Shown here: positions 1-8,165 of the stretch, piece by piece | Layout of the letters: every line of letters starts with the position of its first letter | Numbering within the stretch: position 1 is the first letter of the stretch | From: Streptomyces geranii | Lineage (GTDB): Bacteria > Actinomycetota > Actinomycetes > Streptomycetales > Streptomycetaceae | DNA: 64,000 nt | Assembly (NCBI RefSeq): GCF_002954775.1 | Contig: NZ_PJME01000003.1 | Span: 423,359 to 487,358 of the forward strand | Direction: 5' to 3' | Program-made: the position numbers and the translations under genes | The notes under the pieces: model-generated | Told to the model about the DNA's origin: nothing | Seen by the model: the letters and a program-made list of their open reading frames with translations, nothing else | The model's database searches: none

Positions 1-1095
1 CTGGCCGCGCTGGAGTGGGTGCGGGCGTCGATCGCGGCCTTCGGCGGCGACCCCGACCGGGTCACCGTCTTCGGTCAGTCGGCCGGCGCGATCAGCATCG
101 GCGCGCTGCTCGCCTCGCCCCGCGCCCGGGGCCTGTTCCGGCGGGCGGTGCTGCAGAGCGGGCCGCCCGAGGCGAGCGACCGGGACAAGGTACGGCGGAT
201 GGTGCGCAGGATGGCGACCCGGCTGAAGATCCCGGCGACCGCGGAGGCCTTCGCCGCCGTCGACCGGGAGCTGCTGCTGCGCGTCCAGGGCGAGGTGGGC
301 AGGCTGAGCAGCCCGGTCCTCGGCGGCCCCGCCTTCGGCATCGTCGTCGACGGCGACCTCGTGCCCCGCGACCCCCTGGAGGCCCTGATCGAGGGCGCCG
401 CCACCGACGTGGACCTGCTCCTGGGCTGGACCCGGGACGAGTACCGGCTGTGGCTGGTCCCGGGCGGCCTGGTGGAGCGCGTCGACCGCCTCGGCCCGGT
501 GGCCCTGGCCGGCGCCATGGCCCGCTGCCACTGCGGCCCCGAGGTTCCGCGCGGCTACCGCACCCTGCACCCCGACGCCGGCACCGCCGACCTCGTGGGC
601 CAAATGGTCACCGACCATCTGCTCCGGGTGCCGCTGCACCGCCTCGCGGACGCCCGGAGCGGCGGTGGGGCCCATGTGTACGAGTTCGCCTGGCCGTCCG
701 CCCAGCCCGGCCTCGGCGCCTGCCACGCCCTCGAACTGGGATTCGTGTTCGACACCCGCGAGGCCCCCGAGTCGGCCAGAATCGCGGGCGAGGGCGCCCC
801 GCAGGACCTCGCCGAGGCCATGCACAAGGCGTGGGTACGCTTCGCCGTCGACGGTGACCCGGGCTGGCGGCCCTGGGACGCCACGCACCCGGTGCGGATC
901 TTCGGTGACGGCGACCCGCACACCGTAGAAGGCCCGAGAGACCGCGAACTGGCCCTGTGGGCGGCCGACCGAACCCCCGAGGCGCCGGGACCCGCACCCG
1001 CATCGGCTCTGCCGCCCGGTTGGCGGATGCGGGCCACGGAACCCCGGTCGGTCGTACGGCGACTCCGCCTCCCCGGGAGCGTCCCGAGGCGCTGA
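1..1095 (+). CDS. type B carboxylesterase, 3' part (5' end outside window)
   Basis: The frame is open from base 1, so the N-terminus lies outside the window. About 364 residues of the alpha/beta-hydrolase C-terminal part are present. The nucleophile elbow GQSAG is clear, with the serine codon at 79-81, preceded by the family block FGGDPDRVTVFGQSAG and followed by LQSGPP. This is the carboxylesterase/para-nitrobenzyl esterase family, which hydrolyses small carboxylic esters; the physiological substrate cannot be told from sequence. The C-terminus ends in a Pro/Arg-rich tail without an obvious domain. No partner gene is visible; the next gene on this strand is a GntR regulator about 170 bp away. 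Confidence 0.9.
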   Translation: MAALEWVRASIAAFGGDPDRVTVFGQSAGAISIGALLASPRARGLFRRAVLQSGPPEASDRDKVRRMVRRMATRLKIPATAEAFAAVDRELLLRVQGEVGRLSSPVLGGPAFGIVVDGDLVPRDPLEALIEGAATDVDLLLGWTRDEYRLWLVPGGLVERVDRLGPVALAGAMARCHCGPEVPRGYRTLHPDAGTADLVGQMVTDHLLRVPLHRLADARSGGGAHVYEFAWPSAQPGLGACHALELGFVFDTREAPESARIAGEGAPQDLAEAMHKAWVRFAVDGDPGWRPWDATHPVRIFGDGDPHTVEGPRDRELALWAADRTPEAPGPAPASALPPGWRMRATEPRSVVRRLRLPGSVPRR

Positions 1096-1181
1096 CCTCC
1101 GGCGGCCCCCAGGTGGCAGGTCTGCGGCTCGTGACGGCGAACCGCCAGCTCACAGCCGTACCCGACCGATGGCGGAGTGGC

Positions 1182-1197
1182 GCAACACTGCCGCAAC
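1182..1197 (+). promoter_or_regulatory. GCAAC direct-repeat element upstream of the GntR gene
   Basis: The sequence reads GCAACACTGCCGCAAC: two GCAAC words at an 11-bp period, about one helical turn. A 14-of-16 identical element lies in front of the LacI gene at 10587-10602. Placement about 70 bp before the chosen GntR start fits an operator or activator site. Which protein binds it is unknown. Confidence 0.35.
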
Positions 1198-1263
1198 ACC
1201 ATGGCGGGCGGCCCGCGGATATGGTCCGGGGGAAACGTACCCCCGCCCCTCCTGGGAGCCCCG

Positions 1264-2034
1264 ATGCCCGCCGACCGCACTCGCGAACACAGCGCGCCCG
1301 TCGCGGCAGCGCGGCGCCGTCGGCTGCGCGCGGACCGGGCCCGCCAGCTCGCCGACCTGCTGCGCCACCAGCTCCTCACGGAGGGCTTCCCCGACGGCGT
1401 GCTCCCGCACGAGGACGCCATCGGCGCCGACTACGGCGCGTCCCGCAACACCGTGCGCCAGGCCCTGGACCTGCTCCGCACCGAACAGCTGGTCGAACGG
1501 CTGCCCGGGGTCGGCACGGTCGTCACCTGTCACAAGTACCCGCACGGCCTCGACCGGCTGATGGGGCTCGCGGAGACCCTGCACGAGCACGGCCAGGTCA
1601 CCAACGAGGTCCGCACCATGAGCCCGGTCCCCGCCCCCGGCCCGGTCGCCGCCCGCCTCGGCCTGCAGCCGCGCACCGACGTGCTGTACGTGGAGCGGCT
1701 GCGCCGCCTCGGCGGGGTGCCGCTGTCCCTGGACCTCACCTACATCCCCATGGACCTCGGCGTCGAACTCCTGGGCGCCGACCTGGAGAACACCGACGTG
1801 TTCCGGCTCCTTGAGCAGATCACCGGCAAGCGCCTGGGCACCGCCGAGATCACCCTGGAGGCCGTCACCGCCGACGCGCACTCCGCCGCCGTACTGGAGG
1901 CCCCGCGCGGAGCCGCCGTACTGATGCTGGAACGGCTCACCTGCCTGTCCGACGGACGCCCCGTCGACCTGGAGTTCATCCGCTTCCGGGGCGACCGGAT
2001 CACCATGCGCGGCCTGCTCCACCGTTCCACCTGA
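1264..2034 (+). CDS. GntR family (HutC/UTRA type) transcriptional regulator
   Basis: A 256-residue regulator. Residues ~15-85 form a winged helix-turn-helix, with the GntR signature in EDAIGADYGASRNTVRQAL and the wing VERLPGVGTVV. Residues ~100-250 look like a UTRA effector-binding domain (…VLYVERLRRLGGVPLSLD… and a final DLEFIRFRGDR strand). An upstream in-frame ATG at 1177 would add 29 Pro/Gly-rich residues unlike the family; ATG 1264 follows GGGAGCC and places the HTH at the expected distance from the N-terminus. It sits 54 bp upstream of the ferredoxin/ABC/flavoprotein operon on the same strand, so it is probably the local regulator and responds to a ligand of that pathway. Confidence 0.9.
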   Translation: MPADRTREHSAPVAAARRRRLRADRARQLADLLRHQLLTEGFPDGVLPHEDAIGADYGASRNTVRQALDLLRTEQLVERLPGVGTVVTCHKYPHGLDRLMGLAETLHEHGQVTNEVRTMSPVPAPGPVAARLGLQPRTDVLYVERLRRLGGVPLSLDLTYIPMDLGVELLGADLENTDVFRLLEQITGKRLGTAEITLEAVTADAHSAAVLEAPRGAAVLMLERLTCLSDGRPVDLEFIRFRGDRITMRGLLHRST

Positions 2035-2088
2035 TCCACCCCAACTCCCTTTCCGTACCCCCTTTCACCCCACTTCCCGGAGACAGCC

Positions 2089-2316
2089 ATGCCTCTCGTC
2101 CCCCAGCGTGCCGACGTGCCCGTCACGATCGACGAGTCCAAGTGCATCGACGGCTGCACCCTCTGTGTCGACATGTGTCCGCTGGACTCGCTCGCCATCG
2201 ACCCGGACACCAGCAAGGCGTACATGCACGTCGACGAGTGCTGGTACTGCGGCCCGTGCGCCGCCCGCTGCCCCACGGGCGCGGTCACCGTCAACATGCC
2301 CTACCTCCTCCGGTGA
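2089..2316 (+). CDS. AprB-like 2x[4Fe-4S] ferredoxin
   Basis: A 75-residue iron-sulfur protein with two cluster-binding motifs. The first is CIDGCTLCVDMCP (C-X3-C-X2-C-X3-CP), near residues 20-31. The second is CWYCGPCAARCPTGAV (C-X2-C-X2-C-X3-CP), near residues 50-60. The second motif and the following GAVTV strand resemble the beta subunit of adenylylsulfate reductase (AprB). A GGAGA ribosome site precedes ATG 2089. It is the first gene of a run with an ABC importer and an AprA-like flavoprotein, so it probably passes electrons to or from that flavoprotein in the cytoplasm. The electron partner and true substrate are inferred, not shown. Confidence 0.9.
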   Translation: MPLVPQRADVPVTIDESKCIDGCTLCVDMCPLDSLAIDPDTSKAYMHVDECWYCGPCAARCPTGAVTVNMPYLLR

Positions 2317-2330
2317 AAGGTTCCTCCCGC

Positions 2331-3707
2331 ATGGCTTCCGTGGCCCGCGTCCCGTCGCGCAGAATCGTTCCGGCCGCCCTCGCCGCCGCGCTGCTCCTCC
2401 CGCTCACCGCCTGCGGCGGCTCCGCCGACGCGAGCGACGGCAAGTCGGTCACCGTGACCGTCGGCTACCAGTCCAAGACCATCAACACCGTCACCGCCGG
2501 CACCCTCCTGCGCTCCCTCGGCTACTTCGAGAGCGCGCTGAAGGCCCAGGGCGCCCGTGACGGCATCACCTACAAGGTGGAGTGGCAGGACTACGCGACC
2601 GGCGCCCCGATCACCGCCGCGATGGTCGCAGGGAAGGTCGACATCGGCTCGATGGGCGACTTCCCGCTGCTCATCAACGCCTCCCGGGGCAAGCAGCTGA
2701 ACGCCCCGACCCGCATGGTCTCCGTGACCGGCTACAACTCGCGCGGCGCCCTCAACACCGTGGTCACCACCCCGGATTCGAAGCTGAGGTCGCTGTCCGA
2801 CCTGCGCGGCAAGAAGGTGTCGACGAGCGTCGGCTCGGCCGCTGACGGCACCCTCGTACGGGCCCTGGAACAGGCCGGGTTGGACCCCGACAAGGACATC
2901 AGCAAGCTCAACCAGCAGCCCGCGGTGGGTGCTTCGGCGCTGGAGGCGGGCAGCGCCGACGCGCTCTCCCAATTCGTCGCGTGGCCTGGCCTGTTGGCTT
3001 TCCAGGGCAAGGCGAAGGCCCTGTACGACGGCGGTTCGCTCGGTCTGCCCACTCTGCACGGCGTCACCGTGCGCGACGCCTTCGCCGACCGGCGCCCGGC
3101 CGTCGTCGAGGCCTTCCTCGCCGCCCAGATCAAGGCCACCACCTACCTCGACACGCACCCGGTCGAAGCCGCCGAGAAGGTCGCGAAGGTCACCGGCCTG
3201 CCCGCCGAGGTCGTCTACCTCTACAACGGCAAGGGCGGCATCGCCACCTTCGACCCCACCCTCAAGCCGGAGTTGGTCGCCGCCCTCAAGAAGGACGTGC
3301 CCCTGCTCGTCTCCGCCAAGCTCGCGGGCACGGTCGACGTCTCCGACTTCGTCGACGACAGCTACCTCAAGAAGGCCTACGGCACCGGATACGCCAAGGC
3401 CACCGCCACCACGGCCCCCGCCTCCGAGCCCGAGGTCTGGCTCAAGGGCGCCTCCACGACCAGCACTTACGCCGACCCGACCGCCCTGCTCCGCTACGTC
3501 GCCGAGCACAGCGACAACGTACGGGCCGCGTACGTCCCCGACGCCACCACCGGCACCCGCTGGTTCGCCGACCGGTCGGTCTGGGTCCAGGACGGCACCG
3601 AACTGGAGCCGTTCGTCACCGAGTCGGCCGCCGAGGCCTGGGCGGCCGAGCACCCCGGTTCGCACGTCGTCAGCTACGCGGAGGCACTCCGGCAGGCCGC
3701 GGAATGA
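2331..3707 (+). CDS. NitT/TauT-type ABC transporter substrate-binding lipoprotein with C-terminal extension
   Basis: A 458-residue lipoprotein. The signal peptide ends in a lipobox LTAC at about residue 28, so the mature protein is membrane-anchored outside the cell. Residues ~40-340 resemble SsuA/TauA/NrtA proteins (VTVGYQSKTINTV…, and the DIGSMGDFPLLINASRGK block), which bind sulfonates, nitrate, pyrimidine precursors or similar small anions. The family is usually ~320-350 residues. The last ~75 residues (YADPTALL… to AEALRQAAE) are extra and resemble the C-terminal part of NosL-type copper lipoproteins; that resemblance is my reading and should be tested. ATG 2331 is 14 bp after the ferredoxin stop. 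The stop overlaps the permease start (ATGA). Confidence 0.88.
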   Translation: MASVARVPSRRIVPAALAAALLLPLTACGGSADASDGKSVTVTVGYQSKTINTVTAGTLLRSLGYFESALKAQGARDGITYKVEWQDYATGAPITAAMVAGKVDIGSMGDFPLLINASRGKQLNAPTRMVSVTGYNSRGALNTVVTTPDSKLRSLSDLRGKKVSTSVGSAADGTLVRALEQAGLDPDKDISKLNQQPAVGASALEAGSADALSQFVAWPGLLAFQGKAKALYDGGSLGLPTLHGVTVRDAFADRRPAVVEAFLAAQIKATTYLDTHPVEAAEKVAKVTGLPAEVVYLYNGKGGIATFDPTLKPELVAALKKDVPLLVSAKLAGTVDVSDFVDDSYLKKAYGTGYAKATATTAPASEPEVWLKGASTTSTYADPTALLRYVAEHSDNVRAAYVPDATTGTRWFADRSVWVQDGTELEPFVTESAAEAWAAEHPGSHVVSYAEALRQAAE

Positions 3708-4561
3708 CCGCCCCCTCGTCCCCGTACGCCCGATACGCGTTGCGCGCGGCCTCGCTCCTCGCCGCGCTCGGCATCTGGCAGCTGCTGACCAGCCAACACG
3801 TCAACCTCTGGCTGCGGTTCGCCCAGTTCCCGACGGCCACCCAGGTCGCCGACGAGTTCGCGCACCGCCTGGGCACGGCCGTCTACTGGCAGGACCTGAC
3901 CGACAGCCTGACCCGCATCCTCACCGGCTTCGCGCTCGCCGCCGTGGCCGGGATCGCGGTCGGCACCGCCATCGCCCGCTCCCGCCTCGCCGCCGACCTG
4001 CTCGGCCCACTGCTCGAAGTCCTGCGCCCCATACCGGCGATCGCCCTGGTCCCGGTCGCGATCCTGCTCTTCCCCACCAACGAACAGGGCATCGTCTTCA
4101 TCACCTTCACCGCCGCCTTCTTCCCCGTCCTGGTCTCCACCCGGCATGCGGTCCGCGCCCTGACCCCGGTCTGGGAGGAGGCCGTCCTGACGATGGGCGG
4201 CGGCCGACTTCGCATCCTCGCCTCGGTCGTCCTGCCGGGCGCGCTGCCGGGCATCCTCGGCGGGCTCTCGGTGGGCATCGGCGTGTCCTGGATCTGCGTC
4301 ATCTCCGCCGAGATGATCTCCGGCCAGTACGGCGTCGGCTACCGCACCTGGCAGGACTACACGATCGTCAACTACCCGGGCGTCCTGGTCGGCATGGCCA
4401 CCATCGGCCTCCTCGGCTGGCTCACCTCGACGGCAGTGGAGGTCGCCGGGCGCCGGGTCACGCGCTGGCTGCCCCGGCCCGCCACCGAACGGGCGGTGCC
4501 TGTACGGGTGGCGCGGCGCCCGGCGGCCCGCGCGCACACGTCTGGGAGGGCGGCCTCATGA
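3704..4561 (+). CDS. NitT/TauT-type ABC transporter permease
   Basis: A 285-residue inner-membrane permease of the SsuC/TauC/NrtB class. About six hydrophobic segments are visible, beginning with AASLLAALGIWQLLTS. The cytoplasmic EAA loop (EEAVLTMGGGRLRILASVVLPGALPG), which docks on the ATPase, is intact. It starts in a 4-bp ATGA overlap with the binding-protein gene and ends in another ATGA overlap with the ATPase gene, showing tight translational coupling. The C-terminal ~30 residues are Arg/Pro/Ala-rich and probably cytoplasmic. Confidence 0.93.
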   Translation: MTAPSSPYARYALRAASLLAALGIWQLLTSQHVNLWLRFAQFPTATQVADEFAHRLGTAVYWQDLTDSLTRILTGFALAAVAGIAVGTAIARSRLAADLLGPLLEVLRPIPAIALVPVAILLFPTNEQGIVFITFTAAFFPVLVSTRHAVRALTPVWEEAVLTMGGGRLRILASVVLPGALPGILGGLSVGIGVSWICVISAEMISGQYGVGYRTWQDYTIVNYPGVLVGMATIGLLGWLTSTAVEVAGRRVTRWLPRPATERAVPVRVARRPAARAHTSGRAAS

Positions 4562-5325
4562 CGACCCAGGTCAGCACGTCCACGGTGGAGACCGAGGCCC
4601 CGAAGGGGGTACGGCTACGGCTGTCGGGCGCGACCATCGGCCGCCCGGGACTGCCGGTCCTCGACGGCCTCGACCTCGACATCGCCCCCGGCGAACTCCT
4701 GACCGTCGTAGGCCCGTCGGGCTGCGGCAAGTCGACCCTGCTGCGGACCCTGGCGGGACTGCTGCCCGCGCTCGACGGCCAGGTGGACCAGGACGACCGC
4801 CCGATCACCCGGCCCGAGGCCGACCGTGCCCTGGTCTTCCAGGAGGACGGCCTGCTGCCCTGGCGCAACGCCCGCCGCAATGTCGAACTCCCTTTGGCCA
4901 TACGGGGCTTGCCGCGCGCGGAACGCCGGGCACAGGCAACTCGGTGGCTGGCCCAGGTCGGCCTCGCGGGCCGCGAGGACCAGTTGCCGCACCGCATGTC
5001 CGGGGGCCAGCGGCAGCGCGTACAGCTGGCCCGGGCTCTCGCCGGACGGCCGCGCGCGGTGCTGATGGACGAACCGTTCGGGGCGCTGGACGCACAGACC
5101 CGGGCCGGGATGCAGAACCTGCTCGTCGAGGTGCTGGCCGGGACCCGGGCCACGGTCGTCTTCGTCACCCACGACGTCGACGAGGCGCTGTTCCTCGGCG
5201 ACCGCGTCGCCCTCCTCGGCACCGGCCAGGTCCTGGACGTCCCCCGCCCCCGCGAGCGCACGGCCCACGGCGAGCCCGCGACGGTCGCCCTGCGCCGCGA
5301 GATCCTCGCTTCCCTCGGTACCTGA
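4558..5325 (+). CDS. NitT/TauT-type ABC transporter ATP-binding protein
   Basis: A 255-residue ATPase powering the importer. All nucleotide-binding motifs are present: Walker A GPSGCGKST, Q-loop VFQEDGLLPW, signature MSGGQRQRVQLARAL, Walker B AVLMDEPFGALD and the H-loop VTHDVDEALFL. The Q-loop followed by LLPW and the overall length are typical of SsuB/TauB/NrtD. ATG 4558 overlaps the permease stop by 4 bp. The flavoprotein gene begins 12 bp downstream. Confidence 0.95.
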   Translation: MTTQVSTSTVETEAPKGVRLRLSGATIGRPGLPVLDGLDLDIAPGELLTVVGPSGCGKSTLLRTLAGLLPALDGQVDQDDRPITRPEADRALVFQEDGLLPWRNARRNVELPLAIRGLPRAERRAQATRWLAQVGLAGREDQLPHRMSGGQRQRVQLARALAGRPRAVLMDEPFGALDAQTRAGMQNLLVEVLAGTRATVVFVTHDVDEALFLGDRVALLGTGQVLDVPRPRERTAHGEPATVALRREILASLGT

Positions 5326-5337
5326 GAGGCACCACCC

Positions 5338-8049
5338 ATGGACCGCACTCCCATCCCCGCTCTTGCGGACGCCGACGAGCTGACCTGCGACGTCCTGGTC
5401 ATCGGCGGCGGCACCGCCGGCACCATGGCCGCGCTGACCGCCGCCGAGCACGGCGCGAACGTCCTCCTCCTGGAGAAGGCCCACGTCCGGCACTCCGGCG
5501 CCCTCGCCATGGGCATGGACGGCGTCAACAACGCCGTCGTCCCCGGCCGCGCCGAACCCGACGACTACGTCGCCGAGATCACCCGCGCCAACGACGGCAT
5601 CGTCAACCAGGCCACCGTCCGCCAGACCGCCACGCGCGGCTTCGCGATGGTGCAGCGCCTGGAGTCGTACGGCGTGAAGTTCGAGAAGGACGAGCACAAC
5701 GAGTACGCGGTCCGCCAGGTCCACCGCTCCGGCTCCTACGTGCTGCCGATGCCGGAGGGCAAGGACGTCAAGAAGGTCCTCTACCGGCAGCTCCGCCGCC
5801 GTGAGATGCGCGAACGCATCCGCATCGAGAACCGCGTGATGCCGGTACGGGTGCTGACCGCCGACGGCAGGGTGGTGGGCGCGGCCGGGTTCGACACCCG
5901 CACCGGACGGTTCGTCACCGTACGGGCGGGCGCGGTGATCCTGGCGACCGGAGCCTGCGGACGCCTCGGCCTGCCCGCCTCCGGCTACCTCTACGGCACG
6001 TACGAGAACCCGACCAACGCGGGCGACGGCTACGCGATGGCGTACCACGCGGGCGCCGAACTCAGCGGTATCGAGTGCTTCCAGATCAACCCCCTGATCA
6101 AGGACTACAACGGCCCGGCCTGCGCCTACGTCGCCAACCCCTTCGGCGGCTACCAGGTCAACCGGCACGGCGAACGCTTCGTCGACTCCGACTACTGGTC
6201 GGGCCAGATGATGGCCGAGTTCGCGGCGGAGGTGGCGAGCGAGCGGGGCCCGGTCTACCTGAAGCTCAGCCACCTCCCGGAGGAGTCGGTGGCCGCCCTC
6301 GAAGACATCCTGCACACCACGGAACGCCCGACCCGAGGCACCTTCCACTCGGGCCGGGGCCACGACTACCGCACCCACGACATCGAGATGCACATCTCCG
6401 AGATCGGCCTGTGCGGCGGCCACTCGGCGTCCGGGGTCTGGGTCGACGAGAACGCCCGCACCACCGTCCCCGGCCTGTACGCGGCCGGTGACCTGGCCTG
6501 CGTACCGCACAACTACATGATCGGCGCCTTCGTCTTCGGCGACCTGGCCGGAGCCGACGCGGCGACCGAACACCGCGCGTACGAGGGTGAGTTGCCCCCC
6601 GATCAACTGCGCGAGGCGCACGAGCTGATCTACCGGCCGCTGCGCAACCCGGACGGCCCCCCGCAACCCCAGGTCGAGTACAAGCTGCGCCGCTTCGTCA
6701 ACGACTACGTTGCCCCGCCCAAGAGCGGCGCCCGACTCTCCCTGGCCGTCGAGGCGTTCGAGCGGATGCGCGGCGAGATCGCGGGCATGGGCGGCCAGAC
6801 CCCGCACGAGCTGATGCGCTGCGCCGAGGTCGACTTCATCCGCGACTGCGCCGAGTTGGCGGCCCGCTCCTCCCTGGCCCGTACGGAGAGCCGCTGGGGC
6901 CTTTACCACGAGCGCACCGACCTCCCGCAGCGTGACGACACGGACTGGCTGGTGCACCTCAACGTCCGCAAGGCGGCGGACGGTTCGATGGAGTTCCTGA
7001 CCCGGCCGGTGGCGCCCTACCTGGTCCCGGTCGAGGGCTTCGAACCAACCGGCGGCGCGACGAAGGTACTTGGCGAGGTGCACCCCGAGCAGGTGGCCAC
7101 GGCGGGCCCGCGCGAGGTGGCCCCGGTCGGCTCCGGGGCGGTGAAGACGCGTACGGTCCTGCCGGTGGCGACCGCGCCCTCCCCGCGCATCCTCGAACTC
7201 CTCGCCCTGGCCGACGAACAGCCGGGCCTCGCCGAACTCCGCCCCTACCTCACCGACCCCGACCCGGCCGTACGCCGCACGGCCGTCGCCACGCTCACCG
7301 AGACCGCCCCCGACGGCACCGGACCCGCCCTGGCCACCGCACTCGGCGATCCGGACGCGGGCGTACGGGAGTTGGCGGCCGGTTCCCTGCGCGAACTGGT
7401 CGAAGTGCTGCCGCCCGAGGGCGCGTTGCGGGACACGCTGGTCGTCGCGCTGGAGTCGGACGCCCCGGGACGGGAGGGCGTACGGGCCGCCGCGCTCGAC
7501 GTCCTGCGCGCACTGAGCCTGGGCTCCGCCGCCCTGTACGCCCGCACCCTCACCGACCCCGACCTCGGGGTGCGCATCCAGACGGTCCGGGCGCTGGTGT
7601 CGGTGGACGCGGTACCGGAGCTGGCCCGTGCCGCCGCCGACACCTCCCGCGAGGTACGGGTCGCCGCCGCCCATGGCCTCGGCACCGTCGGCAACCCGGA
7701 GGACCTCAAGCCCCTGCTGGCCGACACGGACGCCCTGGTCAGGGCCGCCGCGCTCACCTCGCTCGCGACCACGGGCTGCCCGCCGCCGCTCGACACGGCC
7801 GCCGTCGCCGCGCTGGCCGACCCCGCCTGGCAGGTCCGTACGGGCGCCGCGACGGCACTGGGCGCGGCGGCACCGGAGCCGGCGGTGCCCGCCCTGACGG
7901 CGGCGCTGTCCGACGCGTTCGCCGACGTCCGCAAGGCCGCCGTACGGGCGCTGCGCCGCCACGACGGACGGCCGGGGGTGGCGGAGGCGCTCGCCTCGGT
8001 GGCGGGGGACGCGGACGCGGATGTACGGGCGTACGCCCGGCTCGCCTGA
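5338..8049 (+). CDS. AprA/fumarate-reductase-like FAD flavoprotein with C-terminal HEAT repeats
   Basis: A 903-residue fusion. Residues ~15-50 hold the FAD-binding dinucleotide fold (VIGGGTAGTMAALTAAEHGA… then LLEKA), and ~370-410 the second FAD contact (GLYAAGDLACVPHNYM). The middle (NPTNAGDGYAMAYHAGAEL; C-terminal RTESRWGLYHERTDLP) resembles adenylylsulfate reductase alpha (AprA) more than succinate dehydrogenase. Residues ~620-900 are at least six HEAT/PBS-lyase-type helical repeats (for example DPDPAVRRTAVATL, DTSREVRVAAAHGLG, DAFADVRKAAVRAL), not part of classical AprA and probably a protein-docking module. The AprB-like ferredoxin and the ABC importer in the same operon suggest a two-subunit FAD/Fe-S oxidoreductase acting on an imported compound, perhaps an organosulfur or other oxyanion; the substrate is unknown. 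Confidence 0.88.
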   Translation: MDRTPIPALADADELTCDVLVIGGGTAGTMAALTAAEHGANVLLLEKAHVRHSGALAMGMDGVNNAVVPGRAEPDDYVAEITRANDGIVNQATVRQTATRGFAMVQRLESYGVKFEKDEHNEYAVRQVHRSGSYVLPMPEGKDVKKVLYRQLRRREMRERIRIENRVMPVRVLTADGRVVGAAGFDTRTGRFVTVRAGAVILATGACGRLGLPASGYLYGTYENPTNAGDGYAMAYHAGAELSGIECFQINPLIKDYNGPACAYVANPFGGYQVNRHGERFVDSDYWSGQMMAEFAAEVASERGPVYLKLSHLPEESVAALEDILHTTERPTRGTFHSGRGHDYRTHDIEMHISEIGLCGGHSASGVWVDENARTTVPGLYAAGDLACVPHNYMIGAFVFGDLAGADAATEHRAYEGELPPDQLREAHELIYRPLRNPDGPPQPQVEYKLRRFVNDYVAPPKSGARLSLAVEAFERMRGEIAGMGGQTPHELMRCAEVDFIRDCAELAARSSLARTESRWGLYHERTDLPQRDDTDWLVHLNVRKAADGSMEFLTRPVAPYLVPVEGFEPTGGATKVLGEVHPEQVATAGPREVAPVGSGAVKTRTVLPVATAPSPRILELLALADEQPGLAELRPYLTDPDPAVRRTAVATLTETAPDGTGPALATALGDPDAGVRELAAGSLRELVEVLPPEGALRDTLVVALESDAPGREGVRAAALDVLRALSLGSAALYARTLTDPDLGVRIQTVRALVSVDAVPELARAAADTSREVRVAAAHGLGTVGNPEDLKPLLADTDALVRAAALTSLATTGCPPPLDTAAVAALADPAWQVRTGAATALGAAAPEPAVPALTAALSDAFADVRKAAVRALRRHDGRPGVAEALASVAGDADADVRAYARLA

Positions 8050-8165
8050 CGGAGACGCGCGGGTGAGGGTAATTCGCTTGCCTCGGACGCGGGTCGGCGC
8101 TGCACTGTGACCGGACATCACGAGTCGTGGTGCCTGGCCCGGGTGCCGAGGAGGCAATGGCGGTA

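Noticed and set aside
2142..2330. longer N-terminus for the ABC binding protein
   Set aside because: It overlaps the ferredoxin in another frame; the lipoprotein signal begins at ATG 2331.
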